Assembly: GCF_002109495.1 (NCBI RefSeq)
Contig: NZ_LVJN01000018.1
Span: forward strand, 310,001-374,000
From: Magnetofaba australis IT-1
GTDB lineage: Bacteria; Pseudomonadota; Magnetococcia; Magnetococcales; Magnetococcaceae
Direction of reading: 5' to 3'
DNA: 64,000 nucleotides
Part shown: in pieces, positions 18,351 to 26,430 of the stretch
How positions within the stretch are numbered: the stretch's first letter is position 1
How the letters are laid out: the number at the start of each line of letters is the position of its first letter
Program-made: the position numbers and the translations under genes
Notes under the pieces: model-generated
Told to the model about the DNA's origin: nothing
Databases searched by the model: none
The model's input: only the letters and a program-made list of their open reading frames with translations

Positions 18351-20513
18351 TTACTGCACGCCGTCGGAGGCCGCCACGCAACAGCGATTGCGCCCAGTCG
18401 CTTTGGCGGTGTAGAGCGCCTGGTCGGCCTGTTTGACCAGTTGCTGCACGCTTTTGGCGTTGGCTTCCCATAGCGCGGTGACGCCGATGCTGATGGTGAC
18501 CGGACGGGTGCAGTGCGGCGACAGATCCAAGTTGGCGATGGCATCGCGCATCTTTTCGCCCAGCGCCTTGGCGCCCGCCAGATCCGTTGACGGCAGAATC
18601 GCCACAAACTCCTCGCCGCCAAACCGGCCCAGAATATCGATCTCCCGCGCAGTTTCCCGCAACGCTTCGGCCACCGCCACCAGCACCACATCCCCCTCCG
18701 GATGGCCGAAATCATCATTGATCTTCTTGAAGTGATCTACGTCCATCACCAGCAAGCCGATATTGTGGTGATGGCGCAGCGCTTTCTTTACTTCGCGATC
18801 AAGGAACTCATTGAGTTGGCGACGGTTATACAGTCCGGTGAGGCTGTCGATGGTGGAGAGCCGCTCCATCTCCTCATTGGCCAGGGCGTTCTCCAGCATG
18901 ATGGAGATCTGGTCGGCCATGTGGGAGAGAACTTCGATGTCCTCTTGAGCAAACCCATTGATGGAGCCCAGGGTGATCATGCCCAGCGCGCTCTCTTTGG
19001 AGAGCATGGGCAGCATCAACAGCTCCTTGGGACAGCTCTTCCACAGGCCGAAATCCACTGTTAGCGCGCACTCATTGGGTAGGGTGCGGATGTGGCGCGG
19101 CTTACGGTCGGCAATCACCTGAGCAGGGAGACTCTCGCCCAGCCCCACTGCGGACATGCTCTTGGCGCTCACACCGTGGAAAACGTAGGGGCGCACCTGC
19201 TGGCTCTTCTCGTCATACAGGAAAATGCCGCCGATCTGGCATTCACTCAGCTCCACCACGCGATCCAACGCCTTCTGCAGCAGCGCTTTGGGGTTGAGTG
19301 TGGTGATCAGCAGCGAGGTGAGTTCGTGGAACTTGCGGATCTTTTCCAGATGCTGCAGGGAGGCGGTATTGCGGATCACCTCGGCGCGCAGCGCCTCGCC
19401 GCGCTCGGCCAGCTGCTTCTCCGCGCTGATGCGCTCATTCACCTCCACGGTAAGTTTCTTCTCCGAGGCGGAGATGCGGCGGTTGATCTTGATGATGTAG
19501 GAGAGCAGCCAGATCAAGAAGGTGAGGAACACGGTGAAACCGGTGATCCAACGCCAATATTCGGTCATCAACCGCTTCAGAGAGGGTTTGCCGAAGTCGC
19601 GGAACGGGCCGATGCGCAAATCCTGCATCAGGCTGCGCACAGGTTGGTAGTTCAACGGCACAGTCCAGCCGGCATTCTTGCCAAACTTGGCGGCGTAGGA
19701 GTCCGGCTGCATCTCCAACAGCGCCACGGTGACCTCTTGAGAGATCTTGTCCGGGGTGTGGTCCAGTTTGGCGAAGGGCCATTCGGGCATGAGAACGGTG
19801 CTGACTTTATACGGGAACTCCTGAATCTTCTCGCCATAGCCGGAGCCGATGACTTTGAAGTCGTCGATGTTGATTTTGCCTTCGGCGTGCATGCGCTCCA
19901 GGGTGTCGGTGCGCACTGTGCCCGCATCCACATCGCCGCGCCCCACCGCCAGCACCACGGAGTCGTGCTTGCTGCGGAAAATCAGTCGTTTGAAGTCTGT
20001 ATAGGGGTCAATGCCGTATTTGGTCAACTCGTGCCACGCCACCTGGAAACCGCCCAGAGAATTCTCCTTCACCGCCATGAAGGCGTTGATCTTCTTCAAG
20101 TCGGCGATGGTGTGGATATCGCTGCGGTTGGCTTTGGTGAAGATAACGCCGCCGAACACGGTCAGCGCGCGACCATCGGGACCCAGGTTCTTGAGCGTGG
20201 CCAGACGGCTGACGCCAAACAGGGTCTCCATCTCCACATACATGGAGGGGTTGGTGATCAGAAAGTCGATTTCACCGGCTGAGACCTTGGGGGTGACCTC
20301 ATCGAATCCCAGTGGGATCAACTCAAAAGTCGCATGTGGAATTTTCTCAGTGAGGTAGTCAGCGGTGGGTTTCCACTGGGTGAGGGCTTGATTGACCCCG
20401 CGTTTGGCCAGCACGCCGATGCGATAGGATGTGGTTTCGCTCCAGCCTGGTTGCGGCAGAGTGAATCCGATCAGAAGCAGACAGAGCAGAAGTATGTGAT
20501 GGTGGCGGCGCAC
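18351..20513 (-). CDS. PhnD-like sensor / GAF / GGDEF diguanylate cyclase
   Basis: The product is 720 residues with a GTG start at 20513 (GGAAGGG 7 bases upstream). Order of parts: signal peptide (1-25); a PhnD-type periplasmic phosphate/phosphonate-like binding domain (about 28-290, with EIDFLITNPSMYVEMETL); a membrane helix near 325-347 (FTVFLTFLIWLLSYII); a short coiled coil; a GAF domain (about 400-540); and a GGDEF domain with an intact GGEEF active site near 635. It should make c-di-GMP in response to a periplasmic ligand. Binding-protein modules fused to cyclases are known, but the ligand here is unknown. The PilZ gene at 39054-39383 is one possible effector. Confidence 0.9.
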   Translation of the reverse strand: MRRHHHILLLCLLLIGFTLPQPGWSETTSYRIGVLAKRGVNQALTQWKPTADYLTEKIPHATFELIPLGFDEVTPKVSAGEIDFLITNPSMYVEMETLFGVSRLATLKNLGPDGRALTVFGGVIFTKANRSDIHTIADLKKINAFMAVKENSLGGFQVAWHELTKYGIDPYTDFKRLIFRSKHDSVVLAVGRGDVDAGTVRTDTLERMHAEGKINIDDFKVIGSGYGEKIQEFPYKVSTVLMPEWPFAKLDHTPDKISQEVTVALLEMQPDSYAAKFGKNAGWTVPLNYQPVRSLMQDLRIGPFRDFGKPSLKRLMTEYWRWITGFTVFLTFLIWLLSYIIKINRRISASEKKLTVEVNERISAEKQLAERGEALRAEVIRNTASLQHLEKIRKFHELTSLLITTLNPKALLQKALDRVVELSECQIGGIFLYDEKSQQVRPYVFHGVSAKSMSAVGLGESLPAQVIADRKPRHIRTLPNECALTVDFGLWKSCPKELLMLPMLSKESALGMITLGSINGFAQEDIEVLSHMADQISIMLENALANEEMERLSTIDSLTGLYNRRQLNEFLDREVKKALRHHHNIGLLVMDVDHFKKINDDFGHPEGDVVLVAVAEALRETAREIDILGRFGGEEFVAILPSTDLAGAKALGEKMRDAIANLDLSPHCTRPVTISIGVTALWEANAKSVQQLVKQADQALYTAKATGRNRCCVAASDGVQ

Positions 20514-20680
20514 GCGCTTGCCCTTCCGTAGAGACTTACAAATCGTGATGCATCAAATAACAACAACTTAGAATAGCGCGTTTAGCCATGTGGCAAAATG
20601 GGCGCTGATTGTGTCAGCTAAGAAAGTTGAAGGTGTGAACAAAAGGTGAGAGTTTTGCGCGCGCGCTGAAATCTGGCGCA

Positions 20681-20857
20681 TATAGTCGCTAGCATTCAAA
20701 AGTGAACATATGGGCGCTGGAAGATATCGAGGGCTTCGCCCTCGAGCTCCCCAAGATCAACAACCACACCGTGATTCGGGCCATCCATGGCCCTCACCCT
20801 TCGGGCTCGCTGCGCGAGTCCGATTCGGCAATCCTGCCGAATCGTGGGCTCCGCCCA
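20681..20857 (-). repeat. Mosaic hairpin repeat, copy B, left part
   Basis: This part begins with the inverted terminus TATAGTCGCT (20681-20690) and runs through GAGGGC/GCCCTC and GATTCGGC/GCCGAATC hairpins (the latter at 20822-20843) to the GGGC/GCCC module, where an IS1111-type element splits it. The other part is 22297-22510. The orientation is opposite to copies A, C1 and C2. Confidence 0.8.
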
Positions 20858-21159
20858 TGTATGGTCCGCTCCGCCACGGCAAGAGAAAATGTCCACTGAT
20901 GTGTGAGGCTTAGTCGCGCCCATGTATCCGGCCTGTTGATGAGGGGCTTGTCGCCCTCTGGCCCTGATGGAATTTGCGCGTGGCCCTCCTCAACACACCC
21001 TCGGCCTCTATGGGCCCTTGGGCGAAACAGGTTCTTGACCACGCAGGGCTATGCCGTTTCACGCCATCAATCTCGACTCTCTCTCGCAACCTGGCTGGTG
21101 GGATCTCTTTCTCTTTCCTTATCGGCCTGTTTTTCTTTTAGAGTTGTATTGCGCTCTCT
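20858..21159 (-). ncRNA. Candidate guide-RNA region of the IS1111-type element
   Basis: This is the non-coding 3' part of the insertion sequence. It repeats 11 bases of the left insertion junction (CGCCCATGTAT at 20852-20862 and again at 20917-20927) and 8 bases of the right junction (ACACACCC at 22294-22301 and again at 20993-21000). It also carries ATGGAAT (20967-20973), complementary to the right IS end at 22286-22292. Such junction matches are expected of a seek/bridge RNA. RNA boundaries are not determined. Confidence 0.45.
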
Positions 21160-22203
21160 CTACACAGCGGCGCTGGCCCCATAGGCCTCCTGCTTCACCA
21201 GCATCGCCCACGCGCTGCGCGCCATGCGGTTGGCCAGCGCCACCACTGCTCTATTTGCGCCGCGACGTTCCGACACCGACACTGCCCACTGGCTGCGGCG
21301 ATCCGGCTTGTTTTCACACACGCGCAACGCCGCCCGCGCCCCATGAATCAACAGGGTGCGAAGATAACCGTTTCCCCGCTTGCTGATCCCCGTCAGCCAC
21401 GCCTTGCCCCCTGTGGAGTGCTGATTCGGAACCAACCCTATCCATGCCGACAGCTCCCGGCCATTCTTAAACGCCCGCACATCCCCCACCGACGCCAACA
21501 GCGCCGTCGCCGTGATCGGTCCCACTCCCGGGATCGTCATCAGCAATCGACACTGCGGCTCCGCCTTGGCCAGCGCCTCAATCTCACGCTCATATTTGCC
21601 GATGCGCTCATCCAAATGCGCCAGCTCATCGCGCTCATCCTCCAGAATTACGCGAAAATTGGCGCTCATTTCCGAGCTCTCATCACTCAAAATCAGCACA
21701 ATCGCCCGCCGCGCCTGCTTGATGCTCTTGGGAAAGACAATCCCATACTCGGCAAGCAGTCCGCGAATCTGGTTCACCAACGCCGTGCGGTTCTTCACCG
21801 CCAGACTGCGCACCCGATGCAACGCTAGAATTTCTTGCTGGGCAACGCTTTTGATCCCCACAAAACGCATATTCGGACGCTGTACCGCTTCGCAAATCGC
21901 CTCTGCATCCACGCTGTCGTTCTTGTGCCGCTTCACGTAGGGCTTCACATATTGCGGCGCCATCAAACGCACATCATGCCCATATCCCTGAAATTTCCGC
22001 GCCCAATGGTGGGCGCCGCTACTGGCTTCCATCCCCACCAGGCGCGGCGGCAGTTGCGCCATGTACTCCAGGAGCTCGTCTCGTTTCAGTCGCTTCTTGA
22101 GAACGCTTTTGCCGCGCGCATCCACGCCATGCAACTGAAACACGCTCTTGCCCAGATCAATCCCCAGTACCCGTACCTGTCCGTTTTCGATATGATTGCT
22201 CAT
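21160..22203 (-). CDS. IS110-family DEDD recombinase
   Basis: The product is 347 residues. The N-terminal RuvC-like domain has GIDLGKSVFQ (Asp), VGMEASSGAHHW (Glu) and NDSVDAEAI (two Asp), the DEDD set. A coiled-coil linker spans about 170-220. The C-terminal Transposase_20 domain has PGVGPITATALL and AWIGLVPNQHSTGGK, which includes the Ser region used in catalysis. Length and motifs are intact, so the element may be active. These enzymes recombine IS circles into target DNA under guidance of an IS-encoded RNA. Confidence 0.95.
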   Translation of the reverse strand: MSNHIENGQVRVLGIDLGKSVFQLHGVDARGKSVLKKRLKRDELLEYMAQLPPRLVGMEASSGAHHWARKFQGYGHDVRLMAPQYVKPYVKRHKNDSVDAEAICEAVQRPNMRFVGIKSVAQQEILALHRVRSLAVKNRTALVNQIRGLLAEYGIVFPKSIKQARRAIVLILSDESSEMSANFRVILEDERDELAHLDERIGKYEREIEALAKAEPQCRLLMTIPGVGPITATALLASVGDVRAFKNGRELSAWIGLVPNQHSTGGKAWLTGISKRGNGYLRTLLIHGARAALRVCENKPDRRSQWAVSVSERRGANRAVVALANRMARSAWAMLVKQEAYGASAAV

Positions 22204-22296
22204 GGTCCGCTCCGACTCCGTTTAGATGGAAAAACACACCACCATCTTGGCCCATTGCGAGGCCGTTTGGGTAGCGGAGCGGACCATTCCATTACA

Positions 22297-22510
22297 CACC
22301 CGCTTAAGGGTCACAGACCCTATGACGATTTGGCAGGATTGCCAAATCGGACTCGCGCAGCGAGCCCGCAGGGTGAGGGCCATGGATGGCCCGAATCAAT
22401 CCCGACAAATTTCCTCTGGAAATTTGTCTCATAGTCAGCGCAAGCTGAACCAACGTCAAGCAAACATTGAGATCTTTGGATTTGTGTCATTCTGGATTCA
22501 AGCGACTATA
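22297..22510 (-). repeat. Mosaic hairpin repeat, copy B, right part
   Basis: This part resumes at CACCCGCTTAAGGG and ends at the inverted terminus AGCGACTATA (22501-22510). It carries a second GATT(T/C)GGC hairpin module (22327-22348) in inverted orientation relative to its other copies, with a compensated stem (T-A instead of C-G). It then has the GACAAATTTCC/GGAAATTTGTC hairpin (22404-22428). No open reading frame is supported. Confidence 0.8.
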
Positions 22511-22526
22511 GGAAATCATCGGCTGG

Positions 22527-22991
22527 TTAATCGCGACAGGGGGAAGGGATCGATATCGACTCGTGTTGCAATTTGGCCGATGGCCAAATGGTGGCGCAGT
22601 TGTATTTTACATTGCTGAGATCGGAGCGGCGGAGATCCGCTTCGGTCAGATCAGCCGATGCGAGAATGGCGGGCTTGCAATGATGTCGAATTCGTGACCC
22701 GCGCAAACTCGCGCCGGTGAGATTTGCGTAACGGAGATTGGCCCCGCGCAAACTGGCGCCGGTGAGATCCACGCCGCCCAACACGGCGTCGCGTAGATCC
22801 GCTTGATCCAGAATTGCGCCCTGTAGGGAGAGGGTGATCAGGGTTGCGCCGTAGAGGTTGACGCCGGGTAGGTTGTGCCGGTCCAGGCTGCAGCCGGAGA
22901 GGGTGGCGTAAGAGAGATTGGCATGCGCCAGATTGTCGCCTCCCACAGTGGATGGCGTTCCTGCGGTTTGTGATGCTGCGTCACGTGGCAA
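22527..22991 (-). CDS. Pentapeptide-repeat protein, possibly degraded
   Basis: The open frame encodes up to 154 residues with a run of A(D/N)LxxA-type pentapeptides (NLYGATLI, ADLRDAVLGGVDLTGASLRGANLRYANL), predicting a right-handed beta helix. The only start in frame is TTG at 22991, directly after an in-frame stop, without a credible RBS. A Cys-containing N-terminal segment lies in another frame just upstream. The gene may therefore be truncated or frameshifted. It was originally downstream of tRNA-Val and its terminator, and now abuts repeat copy B. Confidence 0.45.
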   Translation of the reverse strand: MPRDAASQTAGTPSTVGGDNLAHANLSYATLSGCSLDRHNLPGVNLYGATLITLSLQGAILDQADLRDAVLGGVDLTGASLRGANLRYANLTGASLRGSRIRHHCKPAILASADLTEADLRRSDLSNVKYNCATIWPSAKLQHESISIPSPCRD

Positions 22992-23036
22992 TCAAAGGGC
23001 GCAGTCCACAGGCGACAGAGAGTAAAAAGCGGCAAT

Positions 23037-23070
23037 AAAAAAGGCCGACGAAAATGCGTCGGCCTTTTTT
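23037..23070 (-). terminator. Original tRNA-Val terminator, left behind at the island edge
   Basis: A stem of GGCCGACG/CGTCGGCC is flanked by an A-run and a T-run (23037-23050 with 23057-23070), so it could work both ways. On the minus strand it lies just after the 3' end of the duplicated tRNA-Val segment, as expected for the terminator of the tRNA gene before integration of the island. Confidence 0.8.
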
Positions 23071-23079
23071 AGAATGTCG

Positions 23080-23137
23080 GAATGGTGGGCGGTACAAGGA
23101 TTGAACTTGTGACCCCTACCGTGTCAAGGTAGTGCTC
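23080..23137 (-). repeat. Island attachment site, left copy (tRNA-Val 3' fragment)
   Basis: A 58-bp sequence is identical to 31640-31697 and covers tRNA-Val from just before the anticodon arm to the encoded CCA. It marks the far end of the integrated element. Confidence 0.92.
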
Positions 23138-23473
23138 CGGGTTTCACCCTCCAAGAAGCAAGCTTCTCTATCCCTGGCTGAGCTAACAAAATAGCCCAGT
23201 AAATTAAATACATACTGACACAAGACACACACGCCTGTCAAATCCAACGCTCGACCAATACCTCCAGAAAACGACTCTCAGTGAACCAGGATTGAACCAG
23301 GATTGAACCAAACCATCTGCAACTAAATCGGTGGGGTGGGGTAGGGTGGAAGGGGGGAGTCTTTACAATCAATGCATTTCACGTTCTAAAATTCTCGCCA
23401 AAATTCCTGCAAATGCCGTAAAGTGAAATGGATGGGGTGGTGTTGCATGAAGAGCAAGTGAGAGTCGTACACG
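23138..23473. other. Island left-end region with arm-type sites
   Basis: No gene is supported here. Just inside the att copy, 23177-23187 (GCTGAGCTAAC) repeats the D-arm of tRNA-Val with a 39-base interruption. At 23282, 23293 and 23304, three TGAACCA units recur every 11 bases. The same unit recurs, also at 11-base spacing, at 31556 and 31567 near the other end, as arm-type sites of a tyrosine integrase would. The rest is AT-richer than the flanking chromosome and holds the upstream region of the kinase gene. Confidence 0.65.
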
Positions 23474-26173
23474 ATGAGTCTATTAAATGGCCGCTTTCAG
23501 AGTGGCAGCCAAATTCGGATTTTTCTCTATCTAAGCCTAGCCTTGCTGAGCTCAGATTTTCTTTTTGTCAGCTATAATTATGTTGCGGCTCAAAATGCCT
23601 TGATGGAATCTTTTTCCAAGCGAGGCAGAGAACAGAAGTCCGCTTTCCAACTCCTGTTGAATTCCACTCTGGCCAATATGCAGCAGATGGCCACATTCAT
23701 TAGTTTGGATCCGAAAATTCAGCAACTGTTTTTAAAAGGTAAGCAAGCAGTTGAAGCTGAAGGGGGAGGTGCTGGTGGATCAGGAGCGGCCCGCATTCGT
23801 CAGGCATTGCTTGAAGAGGTAGGGCCGCGCTGGGAACAGATGACTGCCAAGTACGATGTGCGCCAACTCCACTTTCACCTAGGCCCTGGATCACTCAGCT
23901 TTTTGCGTGTGCATCAGCCTGACAAGTTCGGCGATCGTATGGATGGTTTGCGCTACATCATTGAGGATAGCTATAAGCGGCAGAGCACACTGACAGGATT
24001 TGAAACCGGGAGAATCTACTCTGGGCTGCGCGGTGTAGTCCCGGTGTATGCGGATGATCCTGCAAATGGTGCGCGCATTCATGTGGGTACTCTAGAGGTT
24101 GGCACCTCATTCGAGAGCATGTTCGAGATTATTGACCGCCAATTGAGTAGTGGTATCGCAGCCTTGCTCAAAAGCCAGCATGTGAATCAGGCCATGTGGG
24201 AGGAGTTTGTAAAACGACAGTTTGTATTTTCAAACTTAGGTTGCGATTGCAAGGTGGAAGCAGCCTCCCGCCCTGTAAAAGAGATTCTGCAAGCCACCAT
24301 GCCCTATCTTGAAGGGGGACGGTTCAGTGATGATCATACCCACTGGGTTGAACATGCTGGCCATAACTACTCGGTCACCCACTTTCCATTGTTCGATTAC
24401 ATCGCACGGCGAAATCAATCTCAAACACCGGTAGGGGTGATCTTACTGTGGACTTCTGTTAATGAGGAGGTCCAAGCCTATCACAAAGCTATCCGCAGTA
24501 ACCTTGCCATTGGTGCTTTTGGATTTATCATTTTGGAACTGCTGATCTGGGGGGCCATTCGCGTGGTCTCGAGTAGTTTGCATCGGCAGATTGATGAACG
24601 GACCCATGAATTGGACGAGGAGGTGAAAAAACGAAAGCATCAACAATATTTTCTGCAAACCGTGATTGATGCCGTACAGGATCCCATTATGGTGATTGGC
24701 GGCGATTATCAGGTGAAGTTAATTAACAAGGTTGCTAGAGAAAGTGCTCTATGCCAATCGACAGAGGTAACCTCCTATTGCTATTCCATTTCCCACAATC
24801 AGCCTGAACCATGCAGCGGCGATGGCCACCCTTGTCCGTTGGAAATTGTGTTTAAAACGGGCAACGCTACCTCAGTGGTTCACACGCATTACGATGCCCA
24901 GGGTGAAGAGCGATTGATAGAGCTTTCCGCCTCGCCGTTAAATGATCACGACGGCGCGTTGATTGGTATTGTAGAGACGCAGCGAGATATTACAGAGCGC
25001 AGTCGTGCTGAACGGGAGTTGGTCATAGCAAAGGAGGAGGCGGAAAAAGCCAATATGGCGAAGAGTGATTTTTTGGCCAATATGAGCCATGAAATTCGCA
25101 CTCCTATGAATGTTGTATTGGGAATGGGTGAGCTCCTGTTAGAAGAGGAGACGGATAGCCAAAAGCGTCACTATTTGGAGGTGGTGCAAAGCGCCAGCGA
25201 AGCCCTGCTCACAATTATCAATGACATTCTGGATTTATCCCGCATTGAAGCAGGAGAGATTAGCCTTAGTATTGAGCCTATAAGGACATCCTTAGTGGTG
25301 CGTGATGTGGTGCGTATTTTTGCACATCAGGCTGACCAGAAAGAGTTGGCGCTCAATTATGACATTTCTGAAAATGTCCCAGAATGGGCATACAGTGATC
25401 GAACTCGATTGCAGCAGATCCTGATTAACTTGGTTGGTAACGCTATGAAATTCACTGAAAAAGGTTCTGTCACTCTAGCAGTTATTGAGAAAGAAGGAGA
25501 TAGGTGTCAGTTCACTGTGTCGGACACTGGTGTCGGCATTTCAGATAAGAAGCAGGCCGTCATTTTCTCCCCTTTCGTACAGGCAGACACTAGCGTTACG
25601 AGGCGTTTCGGCGGCACTGGTCTGGGTTTGGCTATCTGTAAAGCGATTGTTCAGCGAATGGATGGTTCAATCGGAGTTGACAGCAAAGAGGGCGAAGGCA
25701 GCAAGTTTTATTTTGAGATTCCCCTGGTTCGCACAGAGGCTCCTGACAGTCCTATCTTGGCTGGCAACAAGGCAGAAGAAACTCAAAAAGTCACCCGGCT
25801 GAAGCTCCTGGTCGCTGAGGACTCAGAGGATAACATTACCCTGCTGAAGGCCTATTTGAAGAATACTCCTCACCAGATTTCATTTGCCCGTACTGGAGCA
25901 CAGGCTGTTGATGCCTTCAAGTCAGGAGCGTTTGATCTGGTGTTGATGGATGTGCAAATGCCGGAAATGGACGGCTATGCAGCAACTCAGGCAATTAGGC
26001 AATTGGAGCAGGAAAAAGGTCTCGCAGCCACACCGATTTTTGCCTTATCTGCTCATGTTTTAACCGAGGCCCGAGAACAGAGCCTTAAAGCTGGTTGTGA
26101 TGGCCATCTGAGTAAACCGATCAAAAAGAAATTTTTGCTAGATTTTCTGGGTTCGCTGACCTCAAGTTCTTGA
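23474..26173 (+). CDS. Hybrid sensor histidine kinase (island cargo)
   Basis: The product is 899 residues. A membrane helix near 13-33 is followed by a large periplasmic Cache-type sensor (about 35-335; FLRVHQPDKFGDRMDGLR and GVVPVYADD are typical of double-Cache kinases and chemoreceptors). A second membrane helix lies near 345-363, then a PAS domain (about 395-515), HisKA with His539 in NMSHEIRTPMN, a HATPase domain with NLVGNAMKFT and FGGTGLGLAI, and a C-terminal receiver with Asp826 in LMDVQMPEMDG. All catalytic residues are present. No HPt or response-regulator gene accompanies it on the island, so it probably feeds host phosphorelays. Codon use looks less GC-rich than the chromosome. 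Confidence 0.93.
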   Translation: MSLLNGRFQSGSQIRIFLYLSLALLSSDFLFVSYNYVAAQNALMESFSKRGREQKSAFQLLLNSTLANMQQMATFISLDPKIQQLFLKGKQAVEAEGGGAGGSGAARIRQALLEEVGPRWEQMTAKYDVRQLHFHLGPGSLSFLRVHQPDKFGDRMDGLRYIIEDSYKRQSTLTGFETGRIYSGLRGVVPVYADDPANGARIHVGTLEVGTSFESMFEIIDRQLSSGIAALLKSQHVNQAMWEEFVKRQFVFSNLGCDCKVEAASRPVKEILQATMPYLEGGRFSDDHTHWVEHAGHNYSVTHFPLFDYIARRNQSQTPVGVILLWTSVNEEVQAYHKAIRSNLAIGAFGFIILELLIWGAIRVVSSSLHRQIDERTHELDEEVKKRKHQQYFLQTVIDAVQDPIMVIGGDYQVKLINKVARESALCQSTEVTSYCYSISHNQPEPCSGDGHPCPLEIVFKTGNATSVVHTHYDAQGEERLIELSASPLNDHDGALIGIVETQRDITERSRAERELVIAKEEAEKANMAKSDFLANMSHEIRTPMNVVLGMGELLLEEETDSQKRHYLEVVQSASEALLTIINDILDLSRIEAGEISLSIEPIRTSLVVRDVVRIFAHQADQKELALNYDISENVPEWAYSDRTRLQQILINLVGNAMKFTEKGSVTLAVIEKEGDRCQFTVSDTGVGISDKKQAVIFSPFVQADTSVTRRFGGTGLGLAICKAIVQRMDGSIGVDSKEGEGSKFYFEIPLVRTEAPDSPILAGNKAEETQKVTRLKLLVAEDSEDNITLLKAYLKNTPHQISFARTGAQAVDAFKSGAFDLVLMDVQMPEMDGYAATQAIRQLEQEKGLAATPIFALSAHVLTEAREQSLKAGCDGHLSKPIKKKFLLDFLGSLTSSS

Positions 26174-26202
26174 ATAATAGTCTCGATTCATGGGTTGGAG
26201 GT

Positions 26203-26220
26203 AGCTCAGTTGGCTCTGCT
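26203..26220 (+). other. tRNA-like 5' segment downstream of the kinase gene
   Basis: The stretch contains GGAGGTAGCTCAGTTGG, which looks like the acceptor/D-arm start of a tRNA. The sequence after it does not fold into an anticodon or T arm, so it is at best a fragment. Confidence 0.3.
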
Positions 26221-26294
26221 CAATTCCAAAGGAAGCCACCCATCCCCTCTACTAGGCAGCGTTCCAGGTGACTGGAAGTCGTTAAGTTTGGGGA

Positions 26295-26430
26295 TGGTCA
26301 CAGTGGTCATAGTGGTCACAGTGAAATTGAGATTCAGATGAGAACAGCAGGGGCCCAGTCACCCACACCCCCACCGTTTCATCTCTGGATCATAAATCTT
26401 CTATGACCACCCTGACCACCCTGACCACCT
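26295..26430. repeat. Inverted iteron-like repeats beside the primase gene
   Basis: Three 9-bp units (TGGTCACAG, TGGTCATAG, TGGTCACAG) occupy 26295-26321. Three units in the opposite sense (TGACCACCC, TGACCACCC, TGACCACCT) occupy 26404-26430. They share the core TGGTCA, have the same 9-bp phase, and enclose an 82-bp spacer. The second block touches the stop codon of the primase-helicase gene. The layout resembles iteron origins of phage satellites, which lie next to the replication gene. The origin role is inferred. Confidence 0.55.

Larger units (their letters stand above)
20858..22296 (-). mobile_element. IS110-family (IS1111-group-like) insertion sequence
   Basis: The element is about 1439 bp. 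Its edges are placed by comparison with intact repeat copies: the target sequence GCCCA|CACCCGC is interrupted, with a two-base ambiguity (CA). Subterminal inverted repeats ATGGTCCGCTCCGC occur at 20861-20874 and, inverted, at 22274-22287. There is no obvious target duplication. A third copy of the repeat core covers the transposase start codon (22202-22214). The 302-bp region after the transposase (20858-21159) is non-coding. IS1111-group elements have subterminal repeats and encode a guide (seek/bridge) RNA in this position. Confidence 0.85.

Noticed and set aside
22527-22991. Pentapeptide-repeat protein as a quinolone-resistance (Qnr-type) gene
   Set aside because: It is too short and lacks a good start; pentapeptide repeats alone do not indicate gyrase protection.
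23080-23197. A second functional tRNA-Val gene at the left island edge
   Set aside because: The D arm is interrupted by 39 bases and the 5' acceptor strand no longer pairs; only the 3' part matches.
26203-26260. A tRNA gene after the kinase gene
   Set aside because: Only the 5' segment (GGTAGCTCAGTTGG) resembles a tRNA; no anticodon or T arm can be folded.
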